DNA of 35,830 nt from positions 1 through 35,830 of the forward strand of contig JBFIPU010000015.1 of assembly GCA_041609995.1 (NCBI GenBank), written 5' to 3'. A program made the position numbers and the translations under genes. Under the pieces are notes generated by a model. The model ran no database searches and had not been told where the DNA came from. It was given only the letters and a program-made list of their open reading frames with translations. The stretch comes from JABDOU01 sp041609995 (GTDB lineage: Bacteria; Actinomycetota; Acidimicrobiia; Spongiisociales; SHLN01). Shown in pieces: positions 22,641 through 29,736 of this stretch (position 1 is the first letter of the stretch; each line of letters opens with the position of its first letter).

Positions 22641-23945
22641 GTGGCCATAGCGGAAGTGGCCCTACCGGACGTGAAATGGGGAGAAGAGATCGATCCGGTC
22701 GACATGGCTGGGCGGGACGAAGCGATCGAGACGATTGCCCGGGGCATCGAGCAGCTGGGGGCGGACCACTATCGAGATTGGTTGCCGGGCTCCTTGAGCG
22801 ATCGCGTGCGCGATCTGGCCCGGCTGCAAGAGCGCCTCGAGGCCGAATACGTCCGCTGTCTGGCCGAATGGGACCATCAGCGGGCGTGGGAAGTGGATGG
22901 CCCGCTCTCCCCTGCCGGCTGGCTCGCCCACAACACCCCGGTCACCCGCTCGCGGGCTCATCGCCAGGTGCGAACCGCTCGGGTCATCCACGACCACGGC
23001 GACACTGCCCAGGCCCTGCGAGCGGGAGTGGTGTCGGTGACCCAGGCCGAAACCGTGGCTCGCGCAGGTGGACAGGGCCGGGACGAGCTGTTGACGGAGC
23101 ACGAGAGGGTGTTGCTCGACGCCGCCTCCACGATGGGTGAAGACGACTTCGAGCAGCTCGTCAAGCAGTGGAACCGAATGGCTGACGACCAGCTCGGGCG
23201 AGCATCAACCCGCCACATATACGAGAACCGGTACCTTCACCTCCACGCCACGTTTGCCGGAGCGGTGGTGGTCGACGGCCGCCTCGATCCGGCAGCTGGA
23301 GCCAAACTGCAGGCTGCCTTGGAGAAGCGCGTCAGGCCTGACCCGACCGACGATCCCGACCCCCGGACGGCCGCCCAGTTGCGAGCGGATGCGCTCATCG
23401 ACATGGTCGACGATGCCGAGTCAGCCACTGCTTCCAAACGTCGCTCCAAGGTGAGAGCCAACGTCAACGTGATCGTCGACCTTCCTACATTGCAGGGCGA
23501 AGGGTGGGCATCGAGATCGCGGGCGGAGCTGGTGGGTATCGGACCGGCGGCTCTTGAGACGGTCCGTCGTCTGTTGTGTGACTCGCACCTCACCCGGATC
23601 GTCACCAACGGCACCTCGCAGGTGTTGGATGTTGGCCGAAACAGCCGCTTCGTATCCGAGCCACAGCGAGCCGCCCTCATCGTTCGCGACGGCGGCTGCG
23701 TGTTCCCTTCCTGCAACCGCGACCATCGCTGGTGCGACGCGCACCATCTCACACCGTATGTGGAGTCCAACCGGACTGACTTGCCTGACCTCGTGTTGCT
23801 CTGTACTCGCCACCACACCGCCGTCCATGAAGGTGGATGGTCCCTCGATCGAGACCCGGAAACCGGAGCGGTTCACATCGCACCGCCCGAAAGCGAAGGT
23901 CCCGAGTCTGCCGTCGAAGACTGCCGCGGGCGGGCACCTCCCTGA
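22641..23945 (+). CDS. DUF222 / HNH endonuclease domain protein (13E12 repeat family)
   Basis: This 434-residue protein is of a type found in many copies in actinobacterial genomes. The N-terminal two thirds are DUF222, with GWLAHNTPVTRSRAHRQVRT, ALRAGVVSVTQAETVA, DGRLDPAAGAKLQAALEKRV and TAAQLRADALIDMV. The C-terminal HNH nuclease domain has CVFPSCNRDHRWCDAHHLTPY and LLCTRHHTAVHEGGW, keeping the Cys, His and Asn/His positions. The start is uncertain: GTG 22641 is the first plausible one after the promoter-like region; GTG 22656 or ATG 22704 are alternatives. Reading further back enters the exporter remnant. Its position next to a broken gene fits a mobile or recombining element, though no ends were found. 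Confidence 0.88.
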   Translation: MAIAEVALPDVKWGEEIDPVDMAGRDEAIETIARGIEQLGADHYRDWLPGSLSDRVRDLARLQERLEAEYVRCLAEWDHQRAWEVDGPLSPAGWLAHNTPVTRSRAHRQVRTARVIHDHGDTAQALRAGVVSVTQAETVARAGGQGRDELLTEHERVLLDAASTMGEDDFEQLVKQWNRMADDQLGRASTRHIYENRYLHLHATFAGAVVVDGRLDPAAGAKLQAALEKRVRPDPTDDPDPRTAAQLRADALIDMVDDAESATASKRRSKVRANVNVIVDLPTLQGEGWASRSRAELVGIGPAALETVRRLLCDSHLTRIVTNGTSQVLDVGRNSRFVSEPQRAALIVRDGGCVFPSCNRDHRWCDAHHLTPYVESNRTDLPDLVLLCTRHHTAVHEGGWSLDRDPETGAVHIAPPESEGPESAVEDCRGRAPP

Positions 23946-23988
23946 CCGGGTGCCGCATCCGGCAGACGCACCGTGTGCGGCGTGCCCA

Positions 23989-23994
23989 TAGTCT
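23989..23994 (+). promoter_or_regulatory. -10 hexamer TAGTCT, leaderless start
   Basis: TAGTCT lies 6 nt before the GTG of the DUF2855 gene, which has no Shine-Dalgarno. The geometry fits a leaderless transcript. Confidence 0.42.
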
Positions 23995-24000
23995 GCCCAG

Positions 24001-25083
24001 GTGGATTTCGAGGTGAACCGAGAGGACTTCCGGCTCACGCAGGTCGTGGACCAGCCGTCGGCCGAGCTTCGGCCGGGGGAGATTCGGCTGGCGATCGAAC
24101 GCTTTGCCCTCACGTCGAACAACATTTCCTACGCGCTGAGCGGCGACCTGTTGGGCTATTGGGACTTCTTTCCGACCTCGCCGCCGTGGGGGCGGGTGCC
24201 GGCGATGGGCCTCGGCTCGGTGGTCGAATCGGCCAACGCCGACATCGAGATCGGCGGCCGGTACTTCGGCTTCTACCCCATGTCGGAGCACCTGGTGATC
24301 GAGGCGCAGGCGTCCCGGTCGGGCTTTCGCGACATCGGGACCCACCGAAGCGGGCACGCCGCGGTGTATACGAGCTTCACCGAGGTTTCCACCGATCCGA
24401 CGTTCCGCCCGGAGCGAGCGGACGAGTACCTACTTCTACGTGGCCTGTTCATGACGTCGTTCCTCGTCGACGACTTCCTGGCGGACCAGGACTTCTACGG
24501 CGCCCGCCAGACGCTCGTCACCAGCGCGTCGTCCAAGACCTCGATCGCCCTGGCGACGTGTCTGGCGTCCCGTGGGCAATCCAGCGTCGGGCTCACCTCG
24601 CAAACCAATCGCGAGTTCGTCGAAGAGCTCGGCATGTACGACGAAGTCCTCACCTACGACGAGATCGAGACGCTCGATCCGGTCACGCCATCGGTGCTCG
24701 TCGACATGGCCGGCAACACCGACGTTCGCGAAGCGATCCACCACCATTTCGGCGATGCCCTCTGCTACTCGTCCCGCGTCGGCGCCACCCATTGGGAGAA
24801 GGCGGGGTCCGATACCGAGGACTTGCCCGGCCCGACGACGGAGTTCTTTTTCGCTCCGAGCCAGGTCGCCAAGCGAACCAAGGAGTGGGGTGCCGGAGAG
24901 CTATCGGGCCGCATCGGGGCGGCGTTGTCGGATTTCCTGGACGCGGCGCCGCAGTGGCTCACAGTCGAGCGCTCGGCGGGCCCGGAGGCCGTCACGGAGG
25001 CCTTCTCGCAGGTTCTGGAGGGTCGCTCGGACCCCGCCTCGGGCCACATTCTCTCGATGTCGCCCCGCGCATTCCGCACCTGA
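24001..25083 (+). CDS. DUF2855 family protein
   Basis: The 360 residues match the DUF2855 pattern: LTSNNISYALSGDLLGYWDFFP near 38-59, a proline-glycine stretch (PPWGRVPAMGLGSVV), GGRYFGFYPMSEHLVI, and ALVTSASSKTSIALA-like nucleotide-fold sequence near 171-184. The layout recalls medium-chain quinone-oxidoreductase-like proteins, with a beta-rich N-terminal domain and a Rossmann-like middle, but the canonical GxGxxG is absent. The biochemical role of the family is not established to my knowledge. It starts at a GTG with TAGTCT upstream. It ends 48 bp from the convergent aldolase-family gene. Confidence 0.8.
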   Translation: MDFEVNREDFRLTQVVDQPSAELRPGEIRLAIERFALTSNNISYALSGDLLGYWDFFPTSPPWGRVPAMGLGSVVESANADIEIGGRYFGFYPMSEHLVIEAQASRSGFRDIGTHRSGHAAVYTSFTEVSTDPTFRPERADEYLLLRGLFMTSFLVDDFLADQDFYGARQTLVTSASSKTSIALATCLASRGQSSVGLTSQTNREFVEELGMYDEVLTYDEIETLDPVTPSVLVDMAGNTDVREAIHHHFGDALCYSSRVGATHWEKAGSDTEDLPGPTTEFFFAPSQVAKRTKEWGAGELSGRIGAALSDFLDAAPQWLTVERSAGPEAVTEAFSQVLEGRSDPASGHILSMSPRAFRT

Positions 25084-25131
25084 TCTCGCCGCACGACGAG
25101 CCCCAGTACTGCGACCGAAGGATCTGGCGCG

Positions 25132-25890
25132 TCAGGCGAGGTGGCGGCGGATGAGATAGTTGTAGATCTGCCAGCCGGTGCTGGGTCGAACGAGGTCGTT
25201 CTGCGCGATGCGGGTCGCCTCGTCCGAGAGGCGGACCGGGTCGTTCGCCTTGAGGGCGACCTCGGCCGCCCGCTCCATCTCCACCAGCCACGCCACCGCC
25301 TCGGCGGCGCTTTTGCCCGTCGTCAGCACTCCATGGTTGGCGAGTATGACGTGGCTGTTGTCTTCCAGGGCCACCGCTATCCGTTTGCCGCCGTCGGCCG
25401 AGAGGATCTGTACCTCCTCGTCATCGAAGAGCGCATGGTCCTCGAAGAACTGCGTGGACTCCTGGTTGATCGGCTCGAACAGCCGGCGCTCGGTCGAGTA
25501 GGCGGTGGCGTAGGGGGCATGAACGTGCGCTGCTGCGTTGATGTCCGGTCGCGCCTCGTGAACCGGGTGGTGGATGTGGTAGCCGGTGATGTTGATGGGT
25601 GCCGACACCGCCCCGATCGACGGATCATCCACCGTTTCGCCACTCGGCGACACCAGCACCGTGTCCTCGCGGCGGGCCGAGTGGAACGACACGCCGTAGC
25701 GCAGCATCCAGAAGTGATCGAGGCGCTCCGGATCCCGAAACGAGATGTGCCCGTCGCCCATGTCGCCATAGCGAAGCGCCCCGAACAGTCGGTAGCACTC
25801 GGCCAGCTGGTCGCGGCGCCGGACCCGCTCTCGCACGGGATCGTCGAGAAACGGCTCGGGCTCACCCGGGGCAAACGGTTCGTATCCCAC
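25132..25890 (-). CDS. class II aldolase/adducin family protein
   Basis: This 252-residue zinc-dependent fold is used for aldol cleavage of sugar phosphates or for related decarboxylation or dehydration. The metal pair is HVHAPYA (H122, H124) and a third His lies in ANHGVL (H186). Other marks are RYGDMGDGHISFRDPE and LVSPSG. The usual E of the FucA active site is not obvious, so this fits the larger adducin-like group with unassigned substrates. The GTG at 25890 has no Shine-Dalgarno but TAGATT 6 nt upstream. Neighbours (DUF2855, Nudix) give no clear pathway. Confidence 0.85.
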   Translation of the reverse strand: MGYEPFAPGEPEPFLDDPVRERVRRRDQLAECYRLFGALRYGDMGDGHISFRDPERLDHFWMLRYGVSFHSARREDTVLVSPSGETVDDPSIGAVSAPINITGYHIHHPVHEARPDINAAAHVHAPYATAYSTERRLFEPINQESTQFFEDHALFDDEEVQILSADGGKRIAVALEDNSHVILANHGVLTTGKSAAEAVAWLVEMERAAEVALKANDPVRLSDEATRIAQNDLVRPSTGWQIYNYLIRRHLA

Positions 25891-25896
25891 GCACCG

Positions 25897-25902
25897 AATC
25901 TA
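25897..25902 (-). promoter_or_regulatory. -10 hexamer TAGATT, leaderless start
   Basis: On the minus strand TAGATT lies 6 nt before the GTG of the class II aldolase-family gene, which has no Shine-Dalgarno. Confidence 0.42.
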
Positions 25903-25929
25903 CCAAACTCGGAGGCCGGGACCCGGCCG

Positions 25930-25935
25930 TAGGCT
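25930..25935 (+). promoter_or_regulatory. -10 hexamer TAGGCT upstream of the Nudix gene
   Basis: TAGGCT places a start near 25942, which would give the Nudix ATG a 14-nt leader containing GGGAG. A GTG exactly at 25942 opens a seven-codon frame that ends inside the Nudix start region. Confidence 0.35.
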
Positions 25936-25955
25936 GGCGCCGTGGGAGCGACAGA

Positions 25956-26432
25956 ATGCCTGTGATATCGGCCGGCCTGGTGCTCTATCGCACTCAGGGT
26001 GGCGCCATTGAGGTGCTGCTGGGCCGACTCGGAGGCCCGCTGTGGGCAAAGCGCCAGCACTGGACGCTTCCGAAGGGAATCGTCGAGGACGGCGAGGATC
26101 CGCTGGACACGGCCTACCGCGAGTTCGAGGAAGAAACGGGCCAAGCGGCGCCGAACGGCGATCCGCTGCCCCTCGGAGAGATTCGCCAACGGGGCGGCAA
26201 GAGAGTGGTGGCCTGGGCCATAGACGGCGATTTCGACCTCGCAGCATTCGAACCGGGCACCTTCACAATGGAGTGGCCTCCGCGCTCGGGTCGCTTTGGG
26301 GAGTTTCCCGAGTTGGCCGAGGTCGGCTGGTTTCGCATCGACGAGGCCAAGGATGCCATCAACACGGCCCAGGTTCCCCTCCTCGACCGCCTCCAGGGCA
26401 ACCTGGCCGGCCCGCCGCCGGCCGGCAGGTAG
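25956..26432 (+). CDS. Nudix hydrolase
   Basis: This 158-residue protein is mostly one Nudix domain: SAGLVLYRTQGGAIEVLLGR, then HWTLPKGIVEDGEDP and a Nudix box at 41-63 (G-x5-E-x7-REFEEETG). The last hydrophobic position of the box is Q63. The layout resembles MutT-like and dinucleoside-polyphosphate hydrolases of the short type. GGGAG precedes the ATG by 7 nt. Open frame continues upstream without family features. BetA starts 9 nt after its stop, though betA may also have its own promoter. Confidence 0.9.
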   Translation: MPVISAGLVLYRTQGGAIEVLLGRLGGPLWAKRQHWTLPKGIVEDGEDPLDTAYREFEEETGQAAPNGDPLPLGEIRQRGGKRVVAWAIDGDFDLAAFEPGTFTMEWPPRSGRFGEFPELAEVGWFRIDEAKDAINTAQVPLLDRLQGNLAGPPPAGR

Positions 26433-26435
26433 CGT
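26430..26435 (+). promoter_or_regulatory. -10 hexamer TAGCGT, leaderless start of betA
   Basis: TAGCGT begins at the Nudix stop codon and lies 6 nt before the betA ATG, which lacks a Shine-Dalgarno. BetA could therefore be expressed from its own leaderless transcript as well as by read-through. Confidence 0.38.
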
Positions 26436-26441
26436 TGATCC

Positions 26442-28079
26442 ATGGGCGACGCGTACGACTTCATCATCGTGGGGGGCGGCTCCGCCGGCTGCGCGCTCGC
26501 CAACCGGCTGAGCGCTGATCCCTCCCACCGGGTGCTGGTGCTGGAAGCCGGGAGGCCCGACTACCGCTGGGACATCTTCATCCACATGCCGGGTGCGTTG
26601 ACGATCCCTATCGGCAACCGTCTCTACGACTGGAAATACGAATCCGAGCCCGAACCCCACATGGGGGGGAGGCGCGTCTATCACGCCCGGGGCAAAGTTC
26701 TCGGCGGATCGAGTTCCATCAACGGCATGATCTTTCAGAGGGGCAACCCGATGGACTATGAGCGCTGGGCGTCAGATGCGGGCATGGCGAGCTGGGATTA
26801 CGCGCATACGCTCCCCTATTTCAAGCGCATGGAAACGTGCCTGGCCGGCGCGGACGATTATCGGGGAGCCGACGGTCCGCTGATCCTGGAACGAGGCCCG
26901 GCCACGAATCCCATCTTCGAGGCCCTGTTCGAGGCCGTCCAGCAGGCCGGGTATCCCCTCACCGATGACGTGAACGGTTACCAGCAGGAAGGCTTTGCCC
27001 GCTTCGACCGCAACGTCCACCGGGGCCGTCGACTGAGCGCCGCCCGCGCCTATCTCCACCCGGTCATGCACCGTCCCAACCTCACGGTGAAGACCCGGGC
27101 GTTCACCAGCAGGGTCCGATTCGAGGGCAGGCGGGCGGTCGGCGTCACCTATCACACCGGCCGCACAACCCACCAGGCCGAGGGGGGTGAGATCATTCTG
27201 TGTGGTGGTGCCTTCGCCTCGCCCCAGCTCCTCCAGGTCTCGGGTGTGGGCAACGCGTCAGAACTGGAATCTGCCGGCGTGGAGGTGGTACACGATCTGC
27301 CCGGTGTGGGTGAGCACTTGCAGGACCATCTCGAGGTCTACATCCAGCACGCGGCCAAACAGCCGGTGTCGATGTATCCGGCCCTCAAGTGGTACAACCG
27401 CCCCAAGATCGGTTTCGACTGGCTGTTCCGGCGCCAAGGGGCCGCGGCCAGCAACCACTTCGAAGGAGGCGGATTCGTCCGCAGCAACGATCAGGTGGCC
27501 TATCCGAACCTGATGATCCATTTCCTGCCGATCGCCGTCCGCTATGACGGCACCGTTCCCGAAGGAGGACACGGTTATCAGTTCCATATCGGGCCCATGT
27601 ACTCGAACTCACGGGGCTCGGTCAAGATCACGTCAACCGACCCGCGAGTACACCCAGCGATTCGCTTCAACTACTTGTCGACGCCCGAGGACCGACAGGA
27701 ATGGATAGAAGCGATACACATTTCGCGCGACATTCTGGCCCAGCCGGCCATGGCCGACCTCGACGGCGGGGAGTTCTCACCCGGACCCGACGTGCAAACG
27801 GACGATCAGATCCTGAACTGGGTCAAACGCGACGCCGAGACCGCACTCCACCCGTCGTGCACGGCGCGCATGGGGGTGGACTCGATGTCGGTCGTCGACC
27901 CCACCACGATGGGAGTGCACGGGCTGGACGGTCTGCGGGTGGTGGATGCCTCGGTGATGCCCTACGTGACGAACGGAAACATCTACGCGCCGGTCATGAT
28001 GATCGCCGAGAAGGCTGCCGACCTCATTCTCGGCAACACTGCTCTGGAACCCCTGCATCTGCCGTATTTCCGGCCTTGA
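26442..28079 (+). CDS. betA: choline dehydrogenase (GMC oxidoreductase family)
   Basis: FAD enzyme of 545 residues oxidising choline to betaine aldehyde and probably on to glycine betaine. The N-terminal FAD fold has FIIVGGGSAGCALANRL (7-23) and LEAG; the GMC signature GKVLGGSSSINGMIFQRG spans 84-101. The C-terminal half is close to BetA: MIHFLPIAVRYDG, RFNYLSTPEDRQEWIEA and TALHPSCTARMG with catalytic H470. VMPYVTNGNIYAPVMM follows with N513. No signal peptide is seen. No betaine aldehyde dehydrogenase lies in the window. The gene precedes a betaine transporter, so choline-derived and imported betaine would share one pool. GMC subfamily calls by eye carry some risk. Confidence 0.9.
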   Translation: MGDAYDFIIVGGGSAGCALANRLSADPSHRVLVLEAGRPDYRWDIFIHMPGALTIPIGNRLYDWKYESEPEPHMGGRRVYHARGKVLGGSSSINGMIFQRGNPMDYERWASDAGMASWDYAHTLPYFKRMETCLAGADDYRGADGPLILERGPATNPIFEALFEAVQQAGYPLTDDVNGYQQEGFARFDRNVHRGRRLSAARAYLHPVMHRPNLTVKTRAFTSRVRFEGRRAVGVTYHTGRTTHQAEGGEIILCGGAFASPQLLQVSGVGNASELESAGVEVVHDLPGVGEHLQDHLEVYIQHAAKQPVSMYPALKWYNRPKIGFDWLFRRQGAAASNHFEGGGFVRSNDQVAYPNLMIHFLPIAVRYDGTVPEGGHGYQFHIGPMYSNSRGSVKITSTDPRVHPAIRFNYLSTPEDRQEWIEAIHISRDILAQPAMADLDGGEFSPGPDVQTDDQILNWVKRDAETALHPSCTARMGVDSMSVVDPTTMGVHGLDGLRVVDASVMPYVTNGNIYAPVMMIAEKAADLILGNTALEPLHLPYFRP

Positions 28080-28092
28080 AGGACGAAGCTGT

Positions 28093-28098
28093 TACATT
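28093..28098 (+). promoter_or_regulatory. -10 hexamer TACATT, leaderless start
   Basis: TACATT lies 6 nt before the ATG of the 100-residue gene, which has no Shine-Dalgarno. Confidence 0.4.
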
Positions 28099-28104
28099 TA
28101 CTCC

Positions 28105-28407
28105 ATGGGTTTGAAGGACTTCTTCAAAGAGTGGGCCGCGCGGCACCGGGGGGCCAAGATGCTGCCGAGCGATCTGTACAAGGCCACCCGGGAGATCGTC
28201 GGGCCCACCGGCAACATGTTCTCGAATGGGTGGGATCGCATGGAGGAAGGCCGCGGTGCCTACCTGAAGTCCTTCGACCCTCGGATTCCCCCGAGCATCC
28301 ATATTTCGGCACGTGACCTGACCCGCTCCAATATGCCGGTCCCGCTGGTCGAGCGATGTATCGAGGACTGGGACAAAGACCACCGACCTCCCGAGGATCT
28401 GGAGTAA
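28105..28407 (+). CDS. conserved-looking hypothetical protein, 100 residues
   Basis: No family is recognised. The sequence begins MGLKDFFKEWAARHRGAKM, probably an amphipathic basic helix, then LPSDLYKATREIVGPTGNMF, WDRMEEGRGAY and a proline-rich tail (DPRIPPSIHI, PPEDLE). There are no cysteines, signal or membrane segments. It lies 25 bp after betA and just before proV, separated from proV by a hairpin. Its codon use is like its neighbours and its start has a TACATT -10 hexamer, so it is probably real. A link to choline or betaine handling is suggested only by position. Confidence 0.72.
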   Translation: MGLKDFFKEWAARHRGAKMLPSDLYKATREIVGPTGNMFSNGWDRMEEGRGAYLKSFDPRIPPSIHISARDLTRSNMPVPLVERCIEDWDKDHRPPEDLE

Positions 28408-28418
28408 CGGTGTCGCGT

Positions 28419-28445
28419 GCACCACGCCGCCCAACGGCCTGGTGC
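28419..28445 (+). terminator. hairpin between the 100-residue gene and proV
   Basis: GCACCA-C-GCCG and CGGC-C-TGGTGC form a 10-bp stem with one C-C mismatch and a CCCAA loop, starting 12 nt after the stop codon. There is no T-run, so it may attenuate rather than fully stop transcription into proVWX. Confidence 0.48.
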
Positions 28446-28501
28446 GACGTTGTCACCCACCCGCTCGACATCCGTCTATGGCGCCGTTATGGTCATATGC
28501 T

Positions 28502-28509
28502 GGAGGAGG
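28502..28509 (+). promoter_or_regulatory. ribosome-binding site GGAGGAGG deciding the proV start
   Basis: GGAGGAGG ends 3 nt before ATG 28513 and is the strongest Shine-Dalgarno near this gene. It favours this start over ATGs at 28417 and 28489. Confidence 0.7.
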
Positions 28510-28512
28510 CGT

Positions 28513-29736
28513 ATGGTTGAACAAGGCGAAGCAATAATTCAGCTCGAGAACGTCTACAAGATCTTCGGGCCCCAACCACGAGGACGAGCGTTCGATCTCG
28601 TCAAGGCCGGATACGGCAAGGACGCCGTACTCCAGCGTTCCGGGCACGTCGTTGGCCTCAACGACGTTGATTTCGCAGTCAACAAGGGCGAAATCTTCGT
28701 GGTGATGGGGCTGTCCGGATCGGGCAAATCGACCGCCATTCGCACCGTCAACAAACTGCACGACATCACCTCCGGTCATGTGTGGGTCGACGGAACCGAC
28801 GTGCAGGCGCTCGATGGGCCCGAGCTGCAGGCGTTCCGCCGCGAGAAAATGGGCATGGTGTTCCAGCATTTCGCCCTCTTCCCTCATCGCAATGTGATCG
28901 ACAATGTGGGTTACGGCCTCAAGATTCAGAAGGTTGACAAGGACACTCGCGACGCCGCCTCCCTCAAGGCCCTTTCCCTGGTCGGTCTCGAACCCTACGC
29001 CTACAACGCGACCCAGGAGTTGTCCGGCGGCATGCAGCAGCGGGTCGGCCTGGCGCGCGCCCTGGCCGCCAATCCCGACATTCTCCTGATGGATGAGGCG
29101 TTCTCGGCTCTGGACCCGCTCATCCGACGCCAGATGCAAGACGAGATGATGGAGATCCAAAATGAGCTCCACAAGACCATCCTGTTCATCACCCACGACC
29201 TGAACGAAGCCCTTCGCATCGGCGACCGGGTTTGCATCATGAAAGATGGCGCAGTCGTGCAAATCGGCACTCCCGAGGAGATCCTCACCAAGCCGGCCAC
29301 GGGCTACGTCGCCGAATTCGTGCAGGACGTCGACCAGGGTCGGGTGATCGAAGTACACGAGATCATGCTCGAACCGGACCCGTTGCCCAGGAACATATCA
29401 CTGACAGATGCGATCATCGCCATCGGCGACCGGGCAGGAAAGTTCACGGTTGACGAGGCCGGCCGGCCCAACGGGCTCTTGACACTGGGAGACGCCACCC
29501 GAGTCGCGGTGCAGGGGTCGGGCGACCTGGCGTCGGCTCTTCGGACCGACTTTGACAAGACGCTCCCCAATTCCACGCTCAACGAGGTGTACGCAGCCGC
29601 CGGCCGAGGATTGCCGATCGCGGTCGTGAACGAGGCCGGCGAACTGGTCGGGAACCTGGATCCCCGCCACATCATGGAAGAAATGGGTCGGGTTGAAAGC
29701 CTGATCGACATGTACGAACGAGAGGTATTCATGTGA
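28513..29736 (+). CDS. proV: glycine betaine/proline-type ABC transporter ATPase with CBS region
   Basis: The ATPase has 407 residues and drives betaine uptake. It has the long N-terminal extension typical of ProV (GYGKDAVLQRSGHVVGLNDV), Walker A GLSGSGKST (66-74), FQHFALFPHRNV Q-loop, LSGGMQQ signature (170-176), Walker B LLMDEA (191-196) and H228 in THDLNEA. Residues about 280-407 form a degenerate CBS pair (ISLTDAIIAIGD, LPIAVVNEAGELVGNLD), which in OpuA-type transporters senses ionic strength. Its stop overlaps the proW start region (ATGTGATG). Confidence 0.95.
   Translation: MVEQGEAIIQLENVYKIFGPQPRGRAFDLVKAGYGKDAVLQRSGHVVGLNDVDFAVNKGEIFVVMGLSGSGKSTAIRTVNKLHDITSGHVWVDGTDVQALDGPELQAFRREKMGMVFQHFALFPHRNVIDNVGYGLKIQKVDKDTRDAASLKALSLVGLEPYAYNATQELSGGMQQRVGLARALAANPDILLMDEAFSALDPLIRRQMQDEMMEIQNELHKTILFITHDLNEALRIGDRVCIMKDGAVVQIGTPEEILTKPATGYVAEFVQDVDQGRVIEVHEIMLEPDPLPRNISLTDAIIAIGDRAGKFTVDEAGRPNGLLTLGDATRVAVQGSGDLASALRTDFDKTLPNSTLNEVYAAAGRGLPIAVVNEAGELVGNLDPRHIMEEMGRVESLIDMYEREVFM

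Noticed and set aside
23967..23979. CGCAC-CGT-GTGCG hairpin after the HNH gene
   Set aside because: Five-bp arms without a T-run are too weak to call a terminator or an element end.
28450..28480. TTGTCA/TCTATG as a proV promoter
   Set aside because: Spacing of 19 bp and a poor -10 match.
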